Origin: Patella vulgata | Lineage: Eukaryota > Mollusca > Gastropoda > Patellidae | Assembly (NCBI RefSeq): GCF_932274485.2 | Contig: NC_065885.2 | Coordinates: 34,175,062 to 34,239,061 of the forward strand | Length of the DNA stretch: 64,000 bases | Direction: 5' to 3' | Part shown: positions 1 to 12,000 of the stretch, in pieces | Numbering within the stretch: position 1 is the stretch's first letter | Layout: each line of letters begins with the position of its first letter | Translations under genes and position numbers: made by a program | Notes under the pieces: model-generated | Seen by the model: only the letters and a program-made list of their open reading frames with translations | Told to the model about the DNA's origin: nothing | Databases searched by the model: none

Positions 1-87
1 ACACAGCCATATTCCAATGTTTATGCCTTGGCAGTAGATAAAAGTACGACATTGTTGGGTGCTACACAAGATGAAATGTCCGAAGAG
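1..87 (+). CDS. TEP: TEP exon (partial at window start)
   Basis: Reads YSNVYALAVDKSTTLLG, the A2M-family 'V.L.VDKS..LL' strand preceding the bait region. Donor is gag|gtaacc, phase 0. The true exon start is outside the window. Confidence 0.85.
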
Positions 88-3000
88 GTAACCTTTCGTT
101 TGAATCTGAAATGGCAAAACCGGCCATCACAATATTAAAGCTGTAATAAGTCTATGCAAGCCAAAATAAATTGTCGACATAAAACAGCCTTTGATCATAC
201 TAACTGTTGAATAATGCATATTAATTTGGAAATTCTAACAGTTTAACCTGTGATACTTGCATTCTTCTCGACTTCTTGTTTTCTTGCATTGCCTTCTCGC
301 CCCTCGACTTCTCGCTCCTCGACTTTTTGCTCCCGGCTCCTGTACTTCTCGCTGTGATAAGTCGATCTTATAAAAAGGCCACAACAAACCTATAATTTTG
401 GTAGCCTACCAATTTAACTATTAGAGGTTCAAACGTTCTACTTGAGAAAGATTCGTAAGATTCAATGAGTTTGCAGATGACCATTATATACTCTTTAAAA
501 AAAAGTAGGGGATATTGAAATGCAAATACCTATGCAGGTTGTGATATGATAAATAGTCATTGACACTTGACATGCTTTGAGAGTATGTTCACAGATGAAG
601 AACTTATCGCCCAAACAGAACCACTGAGCTGTGCGTGCGGCACGCAATAGCGCCATACACGTGGGAGGGGTTCATTGTCAAATTTGACACTTCAAGGAAG
701 GATTGATAAAAACTGCCGTGTGCTGGTTAAATATCCTATCCATGTTTGCTTTCCTATCGGTTCTTGCATAAGATGTAATGTTTAGCGTATCTTTGCTTTA
801 GTATTCTACGTTTAATTTGCAATGAGACGTCTTCAACATGATGAACGTCTACGTGCTATTGGAATGCTTCAAATGGGTTCTGCACAGCGAGCAGTAGCCA
901 ACATTCTAATGTGTCACAGTCTTTGATCAGCAGACTGTGGAACCGGTACCAACAAACATACAATGTTGATGATAGACCTCGTTCAGATCGTCCTAGAGCC
1001 ACTACACAAGCCCATGATCGATACATTCGTACACAGGTCCTGCGAAATCGAGGACAAACAGCCAATCAGCTTTCTGTAAACTTGTACCAAGTTACAGGAA
1101 TTCGGGTTACACTTGTACCAAGTTACAGGAATTCGAGTTACACACCAAACGATTAGAAATCGGCTCCATGCAGCCCATTTGCATGCCCGACGACCGCGTG
1201 TTGTGCCCCCATTAGTTCGCCAGCACATGACAAACAGGCGTCAATGGTGTAGGCAGCGTAGAAATTGGGGTAATCGTCGATGGGCCGTGGCACTGCAAGA
1301 GGAGTGGGTCAGATTGCCCCAAATCGTGATTGGACGGTTGATTAGGAGCATGCCACGACGAATTGCTGAATGTCTTAGGATTGGTTGATCAATTACTCAT
1401 TATTAAGACAAAAATCAAAAACGTCCATTTTCACTTTCGACAGTGTATCTCTTTGCGAGTGAAATGGGGCCGACAGATAAGCCGCCCATATGAACTGTTT
1501 ATGCTCATGTGTAGGCAATTGGCCTGCTATTAACATACACTGGTTACCTCTAATAAAAACAGCAGTGCATATCCGCAGTTTTATATTATTTCTGAATATC
1601 CCCTACATTTTTTTGAAGAGTATATATATATCATGTTTAAGTCGTGCAAATGTTGGAGGTGGTTGGCTTTTATAAATTAAAAACACTATTGCTTCTTTAA
1701 TAAGGACTATTTAATGTGTATAATGAAATGTTTACATTATCTTATAAGCAGATGGACTATACTTAAAAGAACCTTTAGCATTGAACGTAAAGAATCTTAC
1801 CGTAATTAAATGTTAGTCTCAAATTAGTCAAAGTACTGTGTCGACAAGACGTTACACACCGTCACATACCAATCGATCAGACGAATTTGTACGCTCATCA
1901 AATAGTTTGGGCAAATCTTTTAGGTTGTAGAATTTATGGGCAGTTTAGACACGGGATCTATACCAACATATGGTAATTGGGATTATATGCCATGGCTCCG
2001 TAAGAAACGATCAGCAACCAAGAGATCTGGTAGAACAAAGAGAAGTCCATATTACTACTATCCTATATTTACACCTGGAACAGATGTAGATGATATACTA
2101 AAGGTATGTAAGAAATATGTTATATTTTTTCTTGTTTTATATTTTATAATACCATTTCACAAATTCTTAGATGAGTGATTTACAGAAACTTGGCATACTT
2201 TTATGACTGTTTCTGTTTTATTATACACATATCATTTGTGGTTTTTCTCACGCCACTTTCGGAAATTAATCAAACACAAGGCTAAGATAAGCTAAGGAGA
2301 AATTTTACTGATCCCCAACCTCCACCCAGAATTGACACCTATAAAGCGCAATGCACAATATATATAATTCAGAAGGGTCACAACATTTTTTTCCGGATCA
2401 GTTTGGCTTTACAATGATATTTGCTCAGCAATGCACATTTGTTAATTTACGCTTTTAGTATAATGGTATTAATGTGATTACCGATGCTCTGATATATAAA
2501 TATTATGCTGAGCCAACAACACCATGTTACCCGTACGGCCTTCCAGTCCCAGGACAATTTGCCTCACTACCACAACCCGGAACCATGGCCACAGCACCAC
2601 CTCCCGCGACATCCGAACCACCACCATCTGGTGAATTACCTCCAAAATCACCAGAACCATGGGAGGATTCGCTGAAAGAGAGGTCGTTCTTTCCTGAAAC
2701 CTGGATCTGGGAAACGAAAATAGCATCGTAGGTTCATTAATTCATTTTTATATAACCACTGATAAAATGGCTAAGTTTGATAAATGATTTACTTCCCATA
2801 AAATAGTGTGAAATAGCTTTATTGAACTTCCGCTTCCACAAACGCGTTTTAGTAATGCTACTCATTTTATAACAACAATTGTGCCAAGAGAAATACATAA
2901 CTTGAAACGAAAATACCTAATGGTGTAGAAACAGCCACCAAATTAGATATTATTTAAAAATCATTTGTAAATGTAGAGATGAAGGCAATACCTTTTTGAC

Positions 3001-6000
3001 CATCTACCACCAGACACAAATAAATACAGGAATGTTTATAGCCTGTGTATTTAATTCGTTTTTTAGTTTCGATGGATTTGCCAACTTTTCACTGATTGTT
3101 CCTGACACTATTACTTCATGGTTAGCCCATGCCTTTGCTGTTCATCCATCAACATATTATGGAGTTGGGTTTACAAAAGAATTAGCATCGGTATGAATCA
3201 TTTGATATATTAGTGAAATTTTGATTTATAATAAAATAGTTTTCTAGTAAATATAGATAGATTATCCACGTATCAACCCAGAAATTAAATATACCCGAGC
3301 ATCCAGCCTATGTTCTCTCATTTATTGTGGCATTTTATATTTGAAGTTAGAAGTTTATAGAGATTTCTTCGTGACCTTAAACCTACCCTATTCAATTATC
3401 CGAGGAGAAGAAGTTCTTATTCAAGCCATTGTCTTTAATTATCTAAATGTAGATATTCAGGTAAGTAGTAAGATTACTTCCTATCTGATTATTTTTGACA
3501 TTTCCTTACAATTTAAATGTATCGTTTTCATTAGAAGACATGGTCATCCCACTCCAAATGGTTTATATCTAAACCAATCAAAACAATCTTAATCATATGA
3601 TGTTAGAATTGTCATTGTTAGAAAGACAGTTGAACATTTTTTAAGAGAAAGGAACACATGATTAAATGTTAAATTAATGAATTAATATTTATATCATGTT
3701 AATCTACATTATATTGACATCCTGAAAACAACAAATATTTATGTCATTTTATGGGGATTTAGATATTTAAAGGGGGATAACATTACCATTATAAAAAGAC
3801 CACAAAGAATACGTGCACACATAAAACAAAAGTAAACTTTATATTTTTAAAATTATTGTTATCAATACTGTTATCTTTAAATAGGCAACAGTATCATTGG
3901 AGAAACCAAAAGGCTATGTTATAAGAAAGCTTAATGCTGAGGGTTATTTTATTGACAGTACTGAAGAAGAAGTCCGGACCATTCAGGTATTGGAAGTGGA
4001 TTGGACACATTGGAAATAAATGATCTCCAAGGGTTATCTATAGGAGGCTGATCGTTCATATCATCATTCATCTCATCTCGTCCAGTTTAAATACATTTTT
4101 ATTTTCCAATAAAGTATTTGACAATTACGTTTCTATTGATTCAAAAGTAAACTACGTCGTTCCTGTTATCTATTTGTTCGATTGATTTATTTTATTTTTA
4201 GATACTTAAAGACAAAACAGCGTCAGTCTATTTTGCAATAAAAGCTGTTGATTTAGGAAGCCTGGATATTCAAGTGTTTGCCAAGAGCGCTGATCACCAA
4301 GCCGGGGATAGACTAGTAAAACCTTTATTAGTTGAAGTAAGAAACATTTTCATAATCTGTTTTACCTAATATATGGCATCAATTGTTGCGGATTACATGT
4401 GGAATTTTGGTCAGGGCGAATTCGATAATAGTAGTTAAGAAGATGCGGTTTTTCGTTTTTTTATATACAATTACAATGTTATTACATTACTTTCAGGCTG
4501 AAGGGGTACCATCAGAATATTCAGAAACAATGCTGATTAATCTAGTCGGTGAAACTACACAAACAGTTGAAGAGAAATTTAGTCTGTCTTTCCCAAATAA
4601 TTATGTTGCCGGTTCGCAGAGAATAGTACTTACCGCTTATGGTATTAATATATTTTGTATTTTACAATATGGTTTCCCGCTGTCTATGGTGCTGGATGGC
4701 CTGACAAGAAAGGCGTCTAATGGTTCGGGTGGGATGAAAGGCGTCTAATGGTTCGGGTGGGGTGAAAATCGAGGTCCTGTTTACACGTTGGCGTGCACGT
4801 AAAGGAATCCTTGAGAGTTGGAATTCAACTGCTGTCCGGGCACAATAATATGTTTCACATAAAAAAGTAGGACGTTAAAAACCACATTTCGTTCGTTCAT
4901 TCGTTGTATTTTGAAAGTATTGTTAACTTCGTAAACTGAAATTGTAATTCTTTTCAAATCTTTAAGTAGGCCTGTGGTAAATGTAAAAATAAACACTGGA
5001 TCTGTCATGTCTGCACTCGTCCAAAGAAAAATATTATAATTTACGTAATGTCTTATTTAAGGTGATATAATGGCCAGTCCTTTAAATAATTTGGATCGAT
5101 TAATCAAGATGCCTTATGGGTGTGGTGAACAGAATATGATTAATTTTGTACCAAACATCTATGTCCGTAAATATCTGGACGTTGTTGGTGGTTTGACATC
5201 AGAGATACAAAGTAAAACAGATAAGCACATGCAAGCAGGTATTTTGATTAAGCTTATCATGATTTAAAAGGGTGGGGGCGTCTTATTTTATTTTCATTTA
5301 CAACGTATGCACACCGACCGCATCCAAAATCAGAACGATTCTGAACACACCTAGAACGTCATGATTTTCAAGAATACTTAGATAGATTTAATGCCTTCAA
5401 GACATTAACGAATTTATGGTAGGCATAGATCATACATGGTTTTTATTGCAATGATATATCAAATTATTGCCTAAATTTAATTTATAGACATTGTACTTTC
5501 GTTTCCACGCAGGTTATTCAAGAGAAATGAAGTATAGAAGACGAGATGGTTCCTTTAGTGCCTTTGGGGATCAGGATACATATGGAAGCCAATGGTATAG
5601 ATTTTTGTGTTCTATTAAATTTGGAGCCGCGGTGGCTCAGTGAGTAAGACGTTGGTTACTAGCCAGGTTGTTCGATTATCGGGATATTCCCCCTTGTCAG
5701 TGGTGAAGGACAGAGGGCATGGCAAGGGACAATGTATGGGCAGATGGAATTCGATATAAAAGTAGGCAGTAGCTGTCCGGGCAAAATTAGCCCAGTCGAG
5801 TAGAACGTTAAACCCCATTTCATTTCAGTTCTATTAAATTCTTAACTGTAGATCAATTGTTAGAACATAGTGTCAAAAGGTGAATGCTTTAAAATGTCAA
5901 TTTATTGTTGTTCTCTCCATTTGTACCCCATAACTTTACCCACTGACACCCTGCGTGTCTCGAGATAAGATATGGTACTATTATTGTTCTTTCTGGGAAG

Positions 6001-9000
6001 GGCCGATGTGCACAACTGTCAATTATTCTTTTAAAACAACGATTGATTATTATTATTTGATACATTTCTGCCACACCCATCTACAATTAAGCATATAATC
6101 CTACCTGACACGGGTACAAATCATCTCGTTTAAATCGAAGCGTTAAAAGTTGGCGATTGCCGACATTGTAAAACGAAAGAGGTTTGACATCTTAACGTCA
6201 TGAAGGCGGGGCTAAATATATGTCGTGTACATCAGCCAATCGAAATGTGCAAATTGGACAAAGTAGAGAACCTAAACGGGTCGCGCATTAGTAACGCGCC
6301 GTAATTATCAATGGCGGTTCCATGGCGGTTAAAACACCGCTTGATTAACTTAACTGAGAATATTTTTGCAGGAAAGCGAAAGTTGTGTCACTGCATTGGG
6401 TCGTGTATGTTTGATTACTTCTAATAGTATTAAATTATCTCATGTCTAAGCGTTGGCATGCATTAATAAAGAAATTAAGTTTGCCAGGTGAAACTAAAAA
6501 CATCCAATCGTAGCTAACAACCAACACATCAGTATATCTCAACGTTTTAGCTACGTTCTAGTAGCGACTATTGTATTAACAAAGCATGCATTCATTCAAA
6601 TTTTGACCCTTGAAGATTTTGGTTTAATGGATCTTAAATACTATTACTATTTTAGGTTAACTGCTTATGTACTCCATTCCTTTGTGGCTGCCAAACCATA
6701 CATTTATATTGATGATACTGTCCTTAGATCAGCCGCCATTTTTTTGATAGGCAATCAGAATTATACCGGAATATATATAGAACCAGGGAGGACCATCCAC
6801 AGAGAATTTGTATGTTTTTAAATTTCATAGAAATATTTCTCTAAAATTACATTATCAAAACAGTGCATTACTAAGTCTTCTGTTGTTAAAATTTGATACG
6901 AAATTTTAATTATGGTGAGTAAACACAGTGTCTCGTGTGAGAACGCTTCATGGTCTACATTTGATATTTTTTGTCATTTTTAGGGAGAATCTACAAGTGG
7001 TATAGCATTGACTGCTTTTACTGTCATTGCTTTGAGTGAAGCAAAGACTATTTCAGGAGTTCCTGTAAGTCTCCGTGTTTATATAAACATTTTTTAAAAC
7101 TATCACTATATTTCGATATCATGTTCTAGGGACATTGTCTTTATCAACAAAAATATTAGGTTTAAATAATATTATAATCACGTTTTAAATACACCCATAC
7201 TCTCCAAATTATGCGGAATCCAAGATTTGAACGCTTTAGAACTTTGTTTATTGAACTTGTTGAAAACCGCTTTAGGCTATAATGTGCACAATTTTAAAGC
7301 ACCTATTTTTTCGACCATGGATTGATCGACCTGTCTCCTTGAAGAGACATGGAAGTCGCGGTGGCTGCGTAGATACGACACTTGCTCGGTATCTTGGAGG
7401 TCCAGGATTCCACCTGGGTTGGCCGAGAAAGTTCTTCTGGATTGTCCAGTGTGGTTACCCTTGCCAGTGTTGCAGGTTAGAGGACATGGTAAGGAACAGT
7501 GTAGCTCAGATGGGCATAATTTCGCATATCCGTGTGTCTTAGACCGGTTGAAATAGAAAAGTAGGACGTTAAACCGCATTTAATTCATTCATTCATTTAA
7601 CGACTGTGGTGTGGACTGTAATACGGTTTAACGCCCGGCTTTTCTTCACCAACCGGAATGATGTGGACATGCATTTGCCATGCATTGTGCTTTGGGGGAA
7701 ACTACACCCGGACACCTGCGTTTCCGCCTACTCTCTTCATCGAATTCCACCTGCCAAGGATTCACAGAACCTTAGTTTCTTATCCTAGCCAGACTTCTAG
7801 ATGCCGTTCCTTGCCAGACCCTCCGTTCTATACAATAAAATACTTGTGTCTGCTAAATTACTGATTGAAGTGGCTTACATTGGGTATAATAACAAAACCC
7901 AAGGGTGATGATATTATGCGATCTTCAACTAATGCTTTACGCATGATTTTTCTATATCTTCTCTAGGCAAGTATATCAAAAGCTGTAAACATTCTAGCTA
8001 CAGAATCTGTAACCATGACCAGTGTGTTTGATCTGGCTATCACAGCTTATTCATTTATAACATCCGGTCATACTATGTCATTCGTTGGTGATATTATGGT
8101 AAAATTAGAAAGTCTCAAAACGACCGAGGGAGCCACGGCATTTTGGGAGGTTACATCGCCGAATCAACCATCTTATTATTGGTCACGGCCATCTAAACGA
8201 TTTAACGCGGCAACAATAGAATGTACGGCTTATGTGTTATTGGTATATGCTCATAATAAAGACTTAGTGAAGGGTATCCCTGTCATGAATTGGTTAATAC
8301 AGCAACAAACCGGCAATGGTGGATTTCGTAGTACACGGGTAGGTTATTCTTCTAATTATAGACCAAGTCTTGTGGAGGAGGACCAATATATCAGACTACA
8401 CTGCCTATCTACAATTAGCTCTGCTTGAGAAGAGGCACAAAGCTGGTTGACCGACATATTAATTCCTACATCGATGATTTCATTTATAATGATATATGAA
8501 AATATTTATTAGGTTTTTGTGTGTATGAAACATGTTAAACGGATTTGAACTATATATAAGAAAATATTACAATTTCAATATGGCGGCCATTTAGGACATA
8601 TTCCCAAAGTAGATAGTTCTCCGTGCACATAATGCCACTATACTAGACACACCAATAAAACAATTGAAACCAGCGCATTGATGGATGACCCTAAGCAGAC
8701 AGACCAAATCGTTTTACTAGATATCGCACTATGGCATTCCAATAAGATTTGATCTTTCACTAATGCCCATGTAATCTACCAAAGAAGTCCTGTTATGTCC
8801 ATATCACATTTTAATCGATCAAAGAAATTTTGCAGTATATTCCTTTTACAATAATTGGGCGATAATTTTGACCAATGAGATTTCATTTCATTTCATTTAA
8901 GGATACTGTTGTAGCTCTTCATGCACTGTCAGAATTTTCTACATTAATTTATGGAAACACGTTAGATGTATCTTTGACAATAACTGCTTGTAAAGATGTT

Positions 9001-12000
9001 TATAATTGGAGAATCACCAAACAAAATGCTATGATACAGAGAAAGGCTGTTGTAAGTAGTAATTACTCCAACTGCATTACTAGGTATTAAAGATATATTG
9101 TGTAAGAACTAAATCTGCTCATTTCATGTCTTCTTTAAGACTTCAAATGTTATGTATATTATTATTTAAACATTTATTAACATGACATGCCCACAATCAA
9201 CCTACTGGGCCATTGGATAGCTCCGATATATAATCGATACTTAGTATCGATTGTCAGGTACCATTGATACGATAATAACGATCTACACTACATTTTGTCA
9301 AAACTTAAAACACTCATAACTTTGCACAGAATAAAGTAGTTTGAATGAATTTTCAATATATTCATTTTTCATTTCCTTATATTTGAACTATTATAACAAG
9401 AAGCATAAGCTCTTTGTCTTCTTTTTGACATAATGTAAGATATTTTTAATTTCGCAACGATTGTTCTTTTGAATTTGAGCCTTGCGGTCAATTCAAATCT
9501 TTAATGCAGTGTTTGTTCAAAAATATATATTTTAGCCTAGAATGCTATCTTTTAATCTTTAATACAATGTTTGTTCAAAAATATATATTTTAGCCTGGCA
9601 TGCTATCCTTTAAACAATTGGCTGGTATTAATATTTATTAGAAATCTGCACAAATCATAAATATATCATAGTATCCCTAAAGTATATCATGGAAAAAATA
9701 TTAGATAAATTAATATGCTTTATTTTAAGTTGAAGGAGACGTCAGAAACGATTACTGTCCAGGCTACCGGTCAAGGGAGAGTGCTTTTGACGGTAAGATT
9801 CCTAGAAGATACATTTCCATATTTGTAATGGTTTTTATTTAAATAATTAACGCAAATTAAAATATTGTCTATGATTAGGGTATATGATTCACTCAAAATA
9901 TACATTTTAAAGGCACTGGTAAAATATAATGCAGAAGATATCGAGGCTGAAACAGCTTTCTTAGCGCGAGTTAAGGTTCTTGAAGAAACAACTTTACTCC
10001 TTAGATTACAAGTTTGTACAGAGTAAGTAAATTTTAGAGTTTCATTTGGTTGTTACACAATTTCTGGCTAGTAGCTGGATAAGTAATAGCAAACTACCAT
10101 GCTATAAAACAAACAACTAAAACAAAAATTTAGGCCTTAAAACAAGACAATGAGGGACACCATGTTATCGGATGAAAATAAATTGGTTAAATTCCAGGAA
10201 CGCATTCAGTGAGAATTTAGAAGCTTTATAGCAACATTCTCTAGACATTTTCCTCGAAGACATAACTTTCTGACCACCGTAAGCTGTGTAACTCTGCTTT
10301 ATCGAGGAGAATTAACTCCTCAGACCAATGTTGTCTTGCCTAGCTCTAAGAATATCAGTACTGAAGTTTTGCTGCCCATAACATTTGAAGCGAACAAATA
10401 CATGAAACCATTATTGTGTCATATAACTTTCAATTGGAGGGTCTAGAGCACAAGTGATCTAACTACCAACCATTTTAGTTGGTTGTTAGATCACTTGTGC
10501 TCTAGACCCTCCAATTATTACCACGACTTACATTTATTAAATATACATTATGTAAGAGCTAAAGCTGCCTATTGCGGGTCTTTTTTTTAGGCTTCAAATG
10601 TTATATAAATTATTAATTTGTTAATTATTCACTTACAAAACCATAATCAACTCTCCAGGCCGTCGGATGGGCGTGATATTATATGGATTAGAACCACCAC
10701 AACATTTAATAATTTAACGTTAAAATGGATAATCGAGACTTTGTTATCGTTGCAATGGTACATGACAATCGAGAAACTTCGAACGCCACTTAAAATAAAG
10801 TAATTTGACTGAAATTTTCAATATATTTAGTTATCATTATCTATTTTTTTAGTAGCGGATCTAGATGTTATGAATGTGACACTATCCTGTGTCGCGGTAC
10901 CAAACAAAAAGGTCCATGTGACACTACGGGGACAGATGTGACTTTAATCAGGAACTTCCAGAAAACGCCACGTGATACTAGGGTGACACTATGATCAATT
11001 CGGAACTAACTTTAACTTCACGTTGTGGGATCAATTAACTCCGGAACACTATGTCTTGTTATAACTAAGTTTATATATCGAATACAACAGCCATAATACA
11101 AAGGTTACAATACAGCAAACTACTGCATCTATGATAGAACTTTATGAGTTATTATCATATCTATTGTCTGAGTTTAACATCCTTTATAACTCAGACCTAA
11201 CGGCTAAAACGTGGCAATAGCCACATACTTCTTGATAGTTCTGCATGATGTTCTTCCTAGAATCTCTGAAATGCCGTCTTCACCCTAGCCTCTAAGCCGA
11301 GGAGGCTATGATGTTCCCCTCTCGGACCGTTCTATGATGTCTGAAGGGAAATTTAACCCCGCTCGTTCTTATATAGAAAGTATAGATGCGTCAGCTATTA
11401 GGGCGGGACAATTACCATTTTGGGGTAAGTGTTTCGTATGAGCACCGTTTTACGTCAACATTATTCTATTTTATAGTACCGATCTGTGCACCAGATATCT
11501 GGATGATAGTAACCGACTTTCAGCAATTGATGATGGCAGATAATGTCTCTAGTTAGTCTAAGAAACTTGAATCTTGAAAAATACCTACTTAGCCCATTTT
11601 TCGTTGTCATCCATTTGTTAACTACTTCAATATATTAAGCAGAGCTCCTTTTATATAACTAAAATAACCCCTATAGTACCGTATTACATGAATAGACGCG
11701 AAAAATATTTCCAATTGCGACGTATAATATATAACTGGACATTTAATTTTTGGGGGAATGGGCTTGAAAATTTTAATCAATTTCCTGGCATTTGAGTTCA
11801 TTGGTGGGAGCAAATTCTTGTGAACGAGAGGATCAGAAATGGCACAGAATCTCTAGACCTACCTGATTTGTGAGAGTTGACAGATCAGTTCTACAATCTG
11901 TCGCAACACGATCCACGCACTAGTTGTAGGCCTACTACTAATTGGACGGTTCACTATAACCGCGAATATGATAGTGTTGAAACAGTATAAGACCACGGAA

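Noticed and set aside
3341-3592. 83-codon plus-strand ORF taken as one unit
   Set aside because: Only 3347-3460 is a TEP exon; the rest runs past a gtaagt donor into intron.
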